A DNA stretch of 64,000 nt. Source: Chamaecrista fasciculata. Its lineage: Eukaryota; Streptophyta; Magnoliopsida; Fabales; Fabaceae. The position numbers were made by a program, and so were the translations under genes. Numbering within the stretch: position 1 is the first letter of the stretch; each line of letters begins with the position of its first letter. The notes below the pieces were generated by a model. The model worked only from the letters and a program-made list of their open reading frames with translations. It searched no databases and was not told where the DNA came from. Location of the stretch: the NCBI GenBank assembly GCA_003254925.1, contig QANZ01011517.1, positions 2,199-66,198 on the forward strand. Reading direction: 5' to 3'. Below are positions 45,335 through 57,112 of this stretch, piece by piece.

Positions 45335-48300
45335 TTACCATCTTTGAGAGTCACAAAACTGGGGAAATTCACATTTGCAAGCACCAGTTCTGACCTGAAA
45401 CACACCAGTTTCAAGCATAATTTTAGCCAGAAAAGATGAATCTAGGAACAACTAGCAAATTATTACAAGTAAAAGTTTCTGGGCAACAACGTTAATCCTT
45501 AATGCCGGTTTCAATACACTTCTGATGGCAACAAGCGATCACGCCACATAACTGGACAATGACCATGGGCATTTATAATATTATCATGTTATGTATGTGA
45601 AATTCTTGAAAAGGAATGTGAAGCATGTATATGAAACAAATTACAAATGAGTTTTGTTAGCATACCAGTATTTTATATATTATTATTAGGAATAATATAT
45701 GTAATTGTTAGTAAGTTCTGATTCTGAAGTATTATTATTATTATTATGTTATTTTTATGTTGGGCAGTTATTATGTGCAGTAGTTATTAGAGGGTAGTTA
45801 TTAGGAAGTCTATATATATGTGTATTGTAAGTTGATGATACATTGTGAATGATATGATATTTCAGAAACAGTTTCTCTCCCTCTAAAGTATGGAGATTCT
45901 CCCTCTTGAGTCCCTCTTCTTCTCACCCTAGATTCTGGGGTAATAAACATTGGTATCAGAGCCGTTCCGATCATGGCACGCTCTTGTTCCAGTGATCCAA
46001 TTCATCCACCACCAGTTGATCCTCCTTCCCAATCCATTCCTCCACCAATTTCCGCAGCACCCAGCCTTGATACTCTGACGAGGCAGTTAAATGACATTTT
46101 GGCAGGCTTTGATGCACGTTTAGAGGCGGCTATTGCATCCCTTGCAGCCGATGTTGCCCAATTGAAGGCCTATTTCAGGATTCAAAAACCCAGTAATTTT
46201 TATAAGGCGTCAAGTTTAGCAGTTGAATTTGAGGCCAAATTACCTATTCCACACATACCCAACAATTTTATGACTTTTCGGTCCTTCTCCAGTGCTTCTA
46301 CTGTACCAAATTGTGATTTAATTGCTGGGTCTCGAGAATCTCTTTCAATTGCACAATTGACTTCGCCTGGGCAGAAGAATAATGTATCGTCTTCCTCTGT
46401 ACAGCAGATTCGGTCTCTTCCTTCTCCACAGATATGGTCGACTGAACAGGAGAGACAACTTCGACGAGATAAAGGATTCTGTTTTCGCTGTAATGAGTGA
46501 TTCACACCAGGCCAGCGCTGCACAGGCTCGTCTCTTAAAATGATAGAGTGCGCCGAAGAAGAAGATGGTATTCAGGGTGTCGATGCAAGAGAGGCAAAAC
46601 TTGCTGTTTGCACGTTCGAATCCGTTTGGGTCTGGGTTTCATCCATTTTCGTCCTCCTCTCCACTGTCTTTGCCTTCGCCAACTGCCCAGAAAACGTCGA
46701 CTCCACAGGACCATCAATTTCGACGGGTTACTGGCTTGTGTTTGAGATGCTACAGTCTTTCACTTGAGTTGATGGTGGTGTCCAAGCAAGACGATGGCTT
46801 CCACGCACCTGGGCCGCCAATTTCGAACGTCCATGGAGAAGAAACTTTGGCTAACCTTTCGATTCTCTGTTTTATTTTCTGGGCCAAAGATTTACTTATT
46901 GGGTCCCTCCTTACTTTGGTCTCATATTTATTCCTAAGGTTTAGTGGGTCTCTCCTTTTTATTGCCTTTCTATAGCCTTGAGGACAAGGCTATTTTCCAA
47001 GGGGGGAATATTGTTAGCATACCAGTATTTTATATATTATTATTAGGAATAATATATGTAATTGTTAGTAAGTTCTGATTCTGAAGTATTATTATTATTA
47101 TTATGTTATTTTTATGTTGGGCAGTTATTATGTGTGGTAGTTATTAGAGGGTAGTTATTAGGAAGTCTATATATATGTGTATTGTAAGTTGATGATACAT
47201 TGTGAATGATATGATATTTCAGAAACTGTTTCTCTCCCTCTCAAGTATGGAGATTCTCCCTCTTGAGTCTCTTCTTCTCAGCCTAGATTCTGGGGTTCTA
47301 ACAAGTTTAGAGGAACAAAGTTCAGTAAAACTATAGCACTTTCAAATTGACAAGAGAGAGAGAGAGAGAGAGAGAGGCAGAGAAACAGAAAGCAAAAAAC
47401 AAAAACAACGAGAACATGAAAGCACATAGAAAAAGCCATAGAAAGAAAGTTCATGACATGCAAAAGTGCTGCAACTAAATTAAACTCCTTAGGTGACTCA
47501 GAAAACAGGGTGAGTAGCCCTATCTGATGGTAAGCCTTTTTTCAAATAATAAATTGTTTTAAGAGATCCTATGAGAGTCACGAAATAATAAATCAAAACC
47601 ACAAGATCCACGCAACGCACCTTACGAATAGTAAAAGATACCCTTCTTGAAGCCCTTCTGATAATTCTGTCATTTACCATGTCAATCTGTAGGAAGAGAA
47701 AATATAATGAAATCTTTCATAGACAAAAACTATTGGATCAAGGCACATCTTCAGTAATAATAAGAAAGGGGGAGTGGGGTGTTTCTGATCAAGCTCTAGG
47801 TTTTATTCTAATAATAAAACAAAGTAGTCTGGTAATTAATTCATGGAAACGACATTAAACCTTGTGGTGCGGAATGTAGTGGTGCCAACCATAACGTGCT
47901 TCTCCAGACAACAGTAGCATAGAGCGAGGAGGAAGATAAAGAGCCTTCCTTATGAAATTTAAGTCATCTTCAGCATTTTCCACTTTTGTGGTGGTATTTG
48001 AGGCAACTCTAGGAAGATAATCACCATTGGCATATTTCCTGAACTCCATTATACAAGGCCCCGCTAATGAAAGACTGAAAATTAAATCTTCAAATGCTGA
48101 ATGAGTGTCTACATGGGGGGACAAGCCCACTCCAGGTGGATACTCATTTACCTGTATCGCAGCCAATGACACTTGAAGACATCAAACATATGTAAACAAA
48201 ACTTATCATCTAGAGGTACCAAATACTAATGAAGTAATGATACACAAGTTTAACAACCTAATTTAAAAACAGTTTGGCAATATCAAATTATAATAAAGAA

Positions 48301-51300
48301 CAATTTCATGATGTATAGTAACAATTTAGCATACCGTAAGTTGGTCCAAAGCTACATTTTCTGAATTCTTGAATATGGGGGATGATGAGATTCTTTCAAG
48401 TATTGGAGAAACAAATGAGGGAAGTTCACCCAAGCAATGCTTTGTATTAACATTCCTTATCTGCACAGCCAAATAAAAGTGGAAATGAAGCCTACAATAA
48501 TCATTAGTATTCTGACAATTACTTAGCAACCTATTAGGAAGGAACAGTATCACCAGTTGCGCAACAGAATTAATTTATTAGAATAGGAAGAAATCAGATC
48601 CCAACAGTTTTGGGACAACAAAAATGACTAAATGAAAACTATAATGCAACATAGAAAAGGATAATTGAAATGTTGATTGTCACTATCATGTTATGTTTGA
48701 TACTGGAAACTAGTCCTACATAAACAGGATAAAGATACTCGTTTTATATTTGTTAAAGGACTGCAATAACAAGTTTAATATTTCAGGTTGTTGAACAAGT
48801 TATATTATGGTATGTTAATATGGAAATCGTAGGGCTTTACGGCTGTTCAGAGGCAAGAAAAAGATAAAGAAAAGAAAGGCATAATGGAGGTGAAGTAGCT
48901 TTAGATATGATAAAAATGACTCCTAGGTGTGGCTAAGTCTAAGAGATTTAAGCATTCTTGAGAGAAAAAGTGAGATCTTGGTCATGTTTATTTGGGCTAA
49001 TGCAGGCGAAAAGATCAGAAATCCTCTGACCATTACAATTAATGTAATTATGAATCGAGATTAGAATTTCATAGCATGTTATAACTTACATCATAACAGA
49101 ACTCATAACCGTAGTGTTGAACCCTTCTTTTCGAAAGACTTTTCCAAGGCCTGCAGTCAACTGCTTGGAGCAATTCCTGGGAAGTTGGCAAATGTCCATA
49201 CTTGTCATATTAAGTTCAATTAAAGGTGAGGAATGACTATATTCATTAGAATAATATTAAAACAAAATTGCAGACAAGCAAAGCAAAACTAAGCAATAGT
49301 AAGCAAAGATTGCTAACCTCCTCTTCTTTAGAACTAATGAAGTCATGCACAAGGTAAAGGCCTGGAATGCTAAGATCTGAGGCTGTGATAGATACAGGAA
49401 CCAAGTTACTCGCCTGACTCTAAACATACGCGCAAACTTAATCAACAAACAAAATTATTGAAAAATCTACTGTTTAGATAGCTAAGGCAAAATATTAAAA
49501 AGACAAGTATTGAAAAGGTAAGAGCCTTAAATATTACTCTGTCAAATTACTGCCAAGTACTCTTTCAAATAGCCAAAAAAGCTAATAGGCACAGAGACAA
49601 AAATATTATAAATGATGCAAGTCTTTAATACATTGCAAGGAAATAAAACGAAAAGCTTCATAAAACAATCTCTCAAGGATCTCTCAAATTAGCCTACATT
49701 AAGGGGAACCAGAAAAATATATAATAGTCTGGCCAAAAAAAAAGAAGAAAAATATATAATAGATATAAGGCTAAAATGCAAGGGATCTCCTTCAACTTTG
49801 GGTCATGTGTGATTTACCCCCTGAATTTCAAAAATGCATAAAAGGACCTTAAACTTTAACCTATGTACAACTTACCTCCTGTTAACTATCTGTTAAAAAT
49901 TTAACAGATTTGCTGACACATTGCCAAATTAGCTTCCAAAATTGACACCTCATCATCTAATGTGGTAGCTAAATTTAATTTTTACTTTAAAATTCTTAGA
50001 AACTCAGCGTCCTTTTCTCTCTCTTCATTGTCTCCACCGTTGCTTTCTTTGTTGACACTAGCTTTCACCTTCGTGTTCTTCTCGTCTTCTTCTCCATCCC
50101 TCCATACCCAAAAATTTAATCATGGAACCTGCAGTCCCATGCTGTCCAAAAATCTGCACTGTTCAACAGATCTAAATCTAATGGATCAGCAAAAAGCCAC
50201 ATCATTAATTATCTGTCCATGTTGATGGATCAAAATGCTGATTTCCTTGTGTCTTCTCCTCATTGCAAACGCAATATCATGGATGCTGCTTCTAGGAATT
50301 ATTTCATTTTGTAGAAAGATCCCAAATCCTCTAGTTGACAAAAATTTAGGGTTTGAGAAGAACTATGAGGAATAGTTCTTCTCAAGTTCTTGTCTATCTT
50401 CTTCGTCATTAAAACAGGGGAAAGACTGACCAAGAAAATGCGAAATCGAGAGTGCTTTTTTATTGTGAAATTCAACATGATTTTTTATGCAGTAAGAAAA
50501 TCACCCAATAAACCCTTCCAATCATGTGAAAGTTTCAATATAATAAAAGCAAAAGGTGGGAGACTTTGGGACACGCATTTCACTAATTGGACATCCCAAA
50601 ACTCCATCTATGAACTCACTGGAAACTGACAATGGGAAATGCAAATTCAACTTGTCAACGAAAAAAAAAAAATCTACTCTTAGCTTTCTGATTCAATGCA
50701 CTGTTAGATGTGCTAAAACCAAACAAAATCTGATTATGCTCAAAGATTTCAGAGACATCAAAACAAAATTTGCAGGCTTCATGGACCCAGAAATTTGGGT
50801 ATGCAGGGATGGAGAAGAAGAGGAGAAGAACGAGAATGTGAAAGTGGGCCACGGCAGAGAAAGCAATGGTGGAGACAATGAAGAGAAAAAAGATGACGCT
50901 GAGTTGCTAACAATTTTTTTTAAAAAAAATATCTGTTATGTTAGATGATGAGGTGTCAGTTTTGGAAGCTGATTTTATAATGAGTCAACAAATCTAAACT
51001 TTTAACATATAATTAACATAAGGAGATAAGTTGTACATAAGCTAAAGTTTAAGGTCCTTTTTATGCACTTTTGAAGTTCAGGAGGGTAAGTCACACATGA
51101 CCCAAAGTTCAAGGGGTCCTTTGCATTTTAGCCTTGAAATAAATGGGAAGTGAGAAAGTATAGATGTTAGAAACCCTACTTTGCAAGGACACAACTTCAT
51201 ATCATATGAAGAATATTTCTTGAAGTCAATTATAATTAAAACCCTTTTGCATTACGTACTTCTTACGCACTCTTATGCAACTAGGGATTATTTTGTCAAC

Positions 51301-52831
51301 CAAAATAGTTGATAGTAAAGATGCTTATGAAAAGCAAATTGAACTGAAAGTTTGTGTTTGGCCATCTTTGGATCTTTGTCATAGAAAAACCAAAAAAGAC
51401 CCAAATACAGGGACTATCAATCACTTCATATTAACAACATGACTAACAAAATCATGCATATAGAAGCTGTGACTACTAGCAATAATACTTTAAAATAATA
51501 AGCGTAAATTATACTCTCCTCTCCCAAGAGATGCAAGAGTTACACTCTTCTCCCATTCATTCTGATAATATACACTTCACTCCAGCAATCAAAAGTTGTC
51601 TTATGCGTACCTCTCTAGCAATAAAAGATAAGTTGCAATTTCATTTATTTTGACCGAAATATCCTTACACTTGTTATTTATATAATGTATTAAGTATTAC
51701 AATAGTATGGTTTTCAACCTTGAATAAATAACAATGAAATAAAAATTTTGAAAATAAAAAGTTACATATTCACTAAAGAACCTGATAAAACACAAGGAAC
51801 TGCATCTAAGTCTGGCTCTATATTTAATTCAAATTTCTTAATACCTCGAAGTTGTCCAAAATATATGCAAGTCCGGACAATTGAGAGCATAGGTTTTCTG
51901 CTCTAGTATAGTTACAGATAAGAAACAAAAACTGTAATATATTAGGGCCCAAACTGACTAATATTTGAAATTCGAAAAGGAATGGTATGTATAACTGTTT
52001 GTGTATACTGGACGAGCTAAGTCATTAGTATAAGGACATTATAATGTTTCATCCTAACTTATACCTTATATTGAAATATGAAAGACACAGCATTGTATTT
52101 TGGGAATTTGGGCAATAAAATTTCTGTGTAATAATATCTCTACCACAGGAATTTCAGAGAAAAACTACTAATCAGCTACCCATTTTTTCCCCAAACATTG
52201 AATTGAGTGAATGAGCATACAATCCTCAGGCCAATGAATGACCACTGAACATTTTCCCTATACGTCCTTCCCATGGGTTCGTATCTGAATTCGAACAAAT
52301 ACATAATTGTAGGAGTGAAATCTTAATAGAGTTCGAAAAAGAAAGTGCAGCAAAGCAAGTCCACGAAAAAAAAAAAAGAAATAATATGTATTTTTATTTC
52401 CCTAAAATTTTCCAGTTCTTTATAATATAGTGAGAAATTCATAATGTGAAGAACAGACAGTATGAAAAAATCAATCACCTTCAATAGGGAAGCAACAATG
52501 ATTATTCACATTGCTTGGTTAGACCTAATACCTGTGAAGCAGGCTGAAGCATTGAATAACGGATATGTAAATATCGGCCCCCAAGTTCAGGACAGTGGGT
52601 TCCATCTAATGCCTTTATGGCAGCTTGGGCAGAACCTTCTTCCAAGTACGATATGATTACACGGGTACCACTCTCATCTGCTGCATGAACTCCCTTGATG
52701 TGTCCAAATTTGCTGAACACGGATGCAATATCATCATGAGAAAATCCCACAGCTGGTCCACAATTTGCCACATAAAGGTTGGGACTCACTTCACCGTCTT
52801 TTTTAGGACGGACAAACCTTGCCATGCCCAT
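45335..52831 (-). CDS. ALKBH8: ALKBH8-type tRNA wobble-uridine hydroxylase (RRM + 2OG-Fe(II) oxygenase)
   Basis: Known role: in plants ALKBH8 hydroxylates mcm5U at the wobble base of some tRNAs; the partner methyltransferase TRM9 is a separate protein, unlike in animals. Seven coding exons (minus): 52831-52532, 49419-49318, 49176-49090, 48460-48335, 48151-47861, 47686-47621, 45394-45335. All introns are GT-AG and phase 0; total 343 aa, no stop. Residues ~18-95 are an RRM (NLYVANCGPAVGFS, then GTRVIISY). Residues ~205-324 are the dioxygenase: iron ligands H218 and D220 in SPHVDTH, a distal His in YGWHHYIPHHK (~295), and 2OG-binding arginines in RRASRRVSFTIRK. The tail has a CKC...C cluster. 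The start ATG at 52831 is inferred; the exon opens at 52852 after an acceptor. Introns hold several transposable elements, but coding sequence looks intact. Confidence 0.93.
45655..47303 (+). mobile_element. Gag-only non-autonomous LTR element (TR-GAG-like, Gypsy-derived) in the last ALKBH8 intron
   Basis: LTRs at 45655-45949 and 47012-47303 start TGTTAGCATACCAG and differ at roughly ten positions. Target duplication AGTTT at 45650-45654 and 47304-47308. PBS TGGTATCAGAGC at 45951-45962 (tRNA-Met). Polypurine tract AAGGGGGGAAT near 46999-47009. The 1-kb interior has a gag-like frame and then the end of a Gypsy polyprotein; protease, RT, RNase H and integrase are gone. Transcription would be antisense to ALKBH8. 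Confidence 0.9.
45973..46497 (+). pseudogene. Gypsy-type Gag fragment, broken in the zinc knuckle
   Basis: 175 codons from ATG 45973. Proline-rich start, then a helical segment LDTLTRQLNDILAGFDARLE. The end, RRDKGFCFRCNE, is the beginning of the Gypsy-type CCHC knuckle. A TGA at 46498-46500 interrupts the knuckle; FTPGQRC follows in frame, with Q where His is usual. The capsid core is shortened compared with full-length Gypsy Gag. Not functional as RNA-binding Gag in this state. Confidence 0.7.
47352..47376. repeat. GA microsatellite in an ALKBH8 intron
   Basis: About twelve AG units. Confidence 0.95.
48470..49080. other. ALKBH8 intron, no further feature seen
   Basis: Lies between the 48460-48335 and 49176-49090 exons. 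Stops in all frames; no repeat structure recognised. Confidence 0.5.
49711..49762 (+). mobile_element. Micro-insertion: GGCC-poly(A) with 17-bp target duplication, ALKBH8 intron
   Basis: agaaaaatatataatag is present twice (49711-49727 and 49746-49762). The 18-base insert is tctggcc plus an A-run. Plus-strand orientation. Confidence 0.75.
49767..51135. mobile_element. Foldback element with long arms in the first large ALKBH8 coding intron
   Basis: AAGGCTAAAATGCAA at the left is inverted at the right, and the two arms match for several hundred bases (left to about 50145, right from about 50770). The matching includes tccatccctccatacccaaaa versus its complement. Centre about 600 bp. Both-strand frames inside it are shadows of the palindrome. 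No transposase and no clear target duplication. Confidence 0.75.
51146..52480. other. ALKBH8 intron, no further feature seen
   Basis: AT-rich intron sequence between the RRM exon and the foldback element; no coding signal. Confidence 0.45.
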
Positions 52832-52845
52832 TAATGTTGTCTCAT
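52831..52845 (-). promoter_or_regulatory. ALKBH8: Minimal upstream ORF overlapping the ALKBH8 start
   Basis: On the minus strand ATG AGA CAA CAT TAA begins at 52845, and its stop shares one base with the main start (TAATGG at 52833-52828). It is a four-codon uORF in the exon that begins at 52852. It would impose initiation or reinitiation control if the mapped 5' exon is right. Confidence 0.45.
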
Positions 52846-52959
52846 TCCTCAACTACAAAAGATGGATAATTAAAAACCTCAGTTGTGTAAAATATGAACA
52901 ATTAGGTGGCAATATCAATGAAAAACCGAAAGCTTAACAACTACAGAAAAAACAGAATT

Positions 52960-53190
52960 TTATTGTCACACAACAAAACCAAAACTTGCTTCAATGGGTG
53001 TAAATTATAGGGCTTAAAACTCAAGCCTTTAAAGCCAAAAACCTTCAAATTGCTGCTTTAAAGCATTGCATGACAGAAACAACGGAATCTAATTGTGCAC
53101 GACAAAAAAAAAAACTTGCTTCAATGCGTGTAAGTTATAGGACTTAAAACTCAAGCCTTTAAACCTAAAAACCTTCAATTCAACTTTTAT
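52960..53190. repeat. 130-bp tandem duplication in the ALKBH8 leader intron
   Basis: acttgcttcaatg(g/c)gtgtaa, the following acttaaaactcaagccttt and aaaaaccttcaa occur twice, 130 bases apart, slightly diverged. Confidence 0.75.
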
Positions 53191-53954
53191 AAATTTTGCA
53201 GGATAGTTTCAAACAGAAAAGCCAGCCTGAATTGTTAATTTGTTCTCTGATCTGAGTTGCCGTGCACAAAGAGGAACTCAATTGTCAGGTTTCAACACAG
53301 TTACTAATTACAGCCTTAAAGTTTGATGCAATGAGGCCAACCGATCATTAATCAAACTTCCGAATGGAATAGACATGTAATTACATGCTTGGATTAGCAC
53401 AATCAAGACAGGTTAGTCCATACCAGCCTGTTACTAGAGAGTCTCAAGGGTCAATTAACAAAGCCAAGTGTTTCATTTCCCTATCATTAACTATGTAATC
53501 CCATGGAACTTAAAAGAAAGATAATCAATTAAAAGGGAATTCATTTCAAACTCCTTGAATTTACTGTGAAATCTTCATTTTATTTGCCAAAGCTTCCTAC
53601 CATCAAAATGAATTCCGAAAACTCAAAAACTAGCTATGTTTGGACTTGATATAACAGGGATCTATTTTGGCTGTCGCCCACTATTTTATTCTTCTCCTAT
53701 AAACTCTTTTAAAAAGAAGGGGAAGGGAGAGGGGTCCTTCCAAAACTGAAGTTTAACAATCTCCAATCAAAATAACTATGATCTTTTTCAGCTTTGGTAA
53801 AATTCAGTTGAAATTAGTTCCGAGCACATGGATTTAGCCCAAAAATATATAGGAAGCTTCCAAGTGCCAACATCATAAAACAATAAATATAACTGCAAAC
53901 CAAAGTTCTCACAAGCGCACCTATCATATGGACTTCCCTTAATTCAAAATGGGA

Positions 53955-54015
53955 AGCACAAGACATTAAACAGGATTTTTTTTTTTTGGCCAAAAATGCC
54001 ATTAAATAGATTGAA
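53955..54015 (-). mobile_element. Possible older micro-insertion (oligo-T plus ggcc)
   Basis: cattaaacaggat (from 53964) and cattaaatagat (from 54000) flank an oligo-T run plus ggccaaaaatg. Same layout as the perfect cases but the duplication has drifted. Confidence 0.4.
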
Positions 54016-54211
54016 TGATCGATAATTAGGGCATCAAAATTGAGGACTTCAACCTCGGATAGATCAATCAGTGAAAACAAGTAAATTGAAGCCAGCAATT
54101 GAACAGACACGCAAACTCCATAAACATAAGTATTTGCAATTGTCTCCTAAACGAAAAAACAAAGTCAGGACATTTTAGACTACTTAGGAAGAGAGAGAGA
54201 GAGAGACTAAC

Positions 54212-54330
54212 GGAGGTGGCAATCCGGTGAGAAACGAACGCTCAAATCGCCGATGTCGAAAAACGTCGCCGGCGCCGCTATTCAGGTACTGGTAGAGGCT
54301 GAGAGTGAAGGGGTGGTTGGCCCGATTCTC
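54212..54330 (-). promoter_or_regulatory. ALKBH8: Probable ALKBH8 5' UTR exon and promoter edge
   Basis: The minus strand is CG-rich (gcggcgccggcgacg), has no ATG, and reaches a good donor (cacctcc|gttagt, GT at 54211-54210). It is followed in the intron by a TC-rich run. The transcript start is not defined; MITE family A begins about 54335, so the core promoter may lie in or just beyond it. Confidence 0.5.
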
Positions 54331-54334
54331 AAAC

Positions 54335-54690
54335 GCTCAAACTGTATTGTTTTCAATTTCGTGTCCAATTTTATTTTTTTTTTCAATTTCGTCCTCACTA
54401 TTTTATATTTTGACCAATTTTATCATTTGACTAATATTTTTTCAATAAATTAACGACAAACTATATTCTGTTTTTCAATCTGAGTTAATATTTGAGTTTC
54501 TTTTTCTATCAATTTTACATTATATATTATCAGTCACGTAGATTCTATCGTTAATATTTAGTTAAAGTAAGAGCAAAGGATAAAATTGACCAAAATGTGA
54601 AACATTAGAGACAAAATTGACAGTAAAAAAAGATTGAGGAAGAAATTGACAGTTGGCGTAAATTTTGGGGACAAAATTAATACGTTTCCC
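54335..54690. mobile_element. MITE family A, near full copy at the ALKBH8 5' end
   Basis: Both halves of 16689-17038 are present (tcaatttcgtcctc... and ...gacagttggcgtaaattttggggac). The left tip is lost or diverged. Confidence 0.7.
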
Positions 54691-54699
54691 TTTTTTTGG

Positions 54700-55135
54700 C
54701 CAAAGTGACCTTTTGATCCCATAACTTTTGCTCAAGTTTCAATTTGGTCTGATAACTTTTTTATTGGACTTTTGGTCTCATATCTTTTGCTCAAGTTACA
54801 TATTTGGTCCCGTGTTGCACTTTGGTCTCATATCTTTGGGTCAGATTGCATAATTAGTCTCATATCTTTTGATAAATTACAAAATTGGTCCTAAATTTTT
54901 AGGTTAGGTGCAGAGTTAGTCTCATATCTTTGGGTCAAGTAGAACTGAAAGTGGTACTTTTTACAAAGATATGGGACCAATTCTACAACCTAACCAAAAG
55001 ATATAAGAGTAAAAGTGACACAAGATCAAATCTGCAACCTAAGCAAAAGATATGGGATCAAAAATACAACAAAAAAATTATGAGGCCAAATTGCGATCTG
55101 AGTAAAAGTTATGAAACCAAAAGTGTTTTGACTTT
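54700..55135. mobile_element. Foldback element with internal ~40-bp repeats
   Basis: tttgatcccataacttttgctcaag at left is inverted at right. Left arm contains about five 'ggtctcatatctttt' units; right arm their complements. Directly adjoins MITE family A. Confidence 0.65.
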
Positions 55136-55173
55136 TTTTTTTTCAATAATATTGCTTCAATATCAAACTTTAG

Positions 55174-55737
55174 CTCCAATTAGGAGTGTTTAAGAGTTAG
55201 GTTGAGTTGGGTTACTATTTTATACAGTGAATTAGATTAGTTTGTGCTAAAGAAAATAATAGAGTTAACACAAACCTACTCAAACTAAACAGTAATGGGT
55301 TGGTTTGGGTTGGGTTAGCAAGTTGACCCATATTATTTTTTTTTTTTTATTTCTCATACATTTATTTTTTTTTTCAATTTGGTCCTTCTTAATTTTTTTT
55401 TCCTCAATTAGTCCTTCACAATTTGTTTTTGAGAGACTAAATTGAGAATAAAAATTTATGAGTAATTGTAAAAATAATAAGATTTGAGAGATCATAATAT
55501 AATTTTAACTAAATAAAAATTTAATTTAATTTTTTATTTTCTATTTTTGTGAGTCGATGGGTTGAGTCGGGTTAAATGAGATCAAAATTTTAAAACCAAT
55601 AATTCAACCCAAACCATAATGGATTCAAACTTTTTTTTAACTCAAATCAACTTGGCCAGCCGTCCAACTCAAACTAACGGATTTGGTTGGTTTTAACGGT
55701 TTGATGGGTTGAACCAACCCACTAAACACCTTAGCTC
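55174..55737. mobile_element. Degenerate hAT-like MITE rich in 'gggttggtttgggttgg'
   Basis: TAGGAGTGTTTAAGAG at left is roughly inverted at right (ctaaacaccttag). Interior sequence resembles 56870-57060 and, in style, 57655-58296. Flanks gctccaat and gctctctt are a poor 8-bp match. Confidence 0.45.
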
Positions 55738-55739
55738 TC

Positions 55740-56135
55740 TTATATGAGATGCAGTTTACTCACTATTACATGTGCTCAACTTGCATGGTTTTTTTTTAAA
55801 TTAAAACTCAAATTAAAAAAATATATTAAAAGTCATTTTTATAAAAATAAAACATTATTATTTATTATGATTAAACCAAGAGTTTACCTCGCCTATCCAT
55901 GTAATGGTCTAGGTAAAATTAATCTCATTCGAGTCGGGGAGAAAATAGTTTAAAACCCTTTCAACAATGTCGATCATAAGAATCGAACCTAAGTTCTCTC
56001 ACGTTAAGTGCAACTCATCAACCGCTACATCAAATCATTATTAGTAAATTATTTATATTTATTTTTACTTGTTGAAAAAAAATAACTTACTTCTCAAAAA
56101 AATTCATTTTTATTCAATATTTACATTTTAATACA
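55740..56135. other. AT-rich intergenic DNA
   Basis: No gene or structured repeat recognised. Confidence 0.4.
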
Positions 56136-56141
56136 TTCCTA

Positions 56142-56690
56142 GGCAAAAGACCCTTTCGTGCCCCTAACGTTTGTGGTGATTTTCAGTTATGCCCTTAACG
56201 TTTCATCTGTGTCAGTTGTACCCCAAATGTGAAACGTTAGTTTGAATTATGCCCCCAATTTTACTTGTGTGTCAATTTTTTGTTCTGAATTGAATATGTG
56301 GCAAGATGACTGGATAAATAAAACATCCCTCATTTATTTTTTTTCCACATGGCATTTCTTACGTGGATTTACATTCTCTAAACCAAAAAATTACTACCCT
56401 GAATTTTTTTTGACATCTTAATCTTCATCTTCGCAAGCCTTATACCACGTAGAAAATGCCATGGTAGATAAAAAATAAATCAGGGATATTTTATTTATCC
56501 AGTCATCTTGCCACATATTCAATTCAGAACAAAAAATTGACACACAAGTAAAAAAATTGACACATCAACATTGAGTCAAAATTGGGGGCATAATTGAAAC
56601 TAACGTTTCACATTGGGGGCACAACTGATACAAATGAAACGTTATGGGCATAATCACCTTAAACGTTAGGGGCACGAAAGAGTTTTTACC
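56142..56690. mobile_element. Foldback element, arms ~230 bp
   Basis: GGCAAAAGACCCTTTCGTGCCCC at left is inverted at right (ggggcacgaaagagtttttacc). Arms also share atatgtggcaagatgactgg. A 6-bp ttccta lies on both sides (56136-56141 and 56691-56696). Confidence 0.75.
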
Positions 56691-56849
56691 TTCCTATTAT
56701 CTAATACACATTCAAGTCTTACTGACATTTTAATAACTTCTCATCACCCTTCATTTACTATACATACAATAATCTCTCCAGATCTCCCTCTTATCATTTT
56801 TTATTTAATTTACTTTTTTATATATATTTTTTATAAACTATTATAATTA

Positions 56850-57110
56850 ATTTTTTACTCTTAAATAATGAATCAGTTCATGACGAGTTGGTTTGAATTC
56901 ACTAATTTATTTAACGAATTGGATTGGGTTGGTTGGCTTGTTAGCCATGTTATTTTTTATTTCTCATATATATATATATATTTTTAATTTGGTTTCTCTA
57001 AAATTCTTTTTTCTCAAATTGTTCTCTCATAATTTGTTTTTGAGGGAGTAAATTGTGAAGAAAAAAAAAATCTATGAAGGGACCAAATTGACAAAAATAA
57101 TAATATTTGA
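56850..57110. repeat. Fragment related to the 55.2-kb repeat
   Basis: Shares ttggtt(t)...ttttgaggga(g/c)taaattg(t/a)ga phrases with 55310-55455. Confidence 0.4.
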
Positions 57111-57112
57111 GG

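Noticed and set aside
46565..46975. 136-aa frame after the gag relic
   Set aside because: Inside the non-autonomous LTR element, no domain, and overlapping alternative frames; probably degraded Gypsy sequence.
49962..50948. Several 60-130 aa frames on both strands
   Set aside because: Mirror-image frames in the arms of the foldback element within an ALKBH8 intron.
54253..54453. Plus-strand frame MSKNVAGAAIQVLVEAES... as a divergent gene
   Set aside because: Only ~30 plausible residues before it enters a MITE; better explained as the antisense of the ALKBH8 leader exon.
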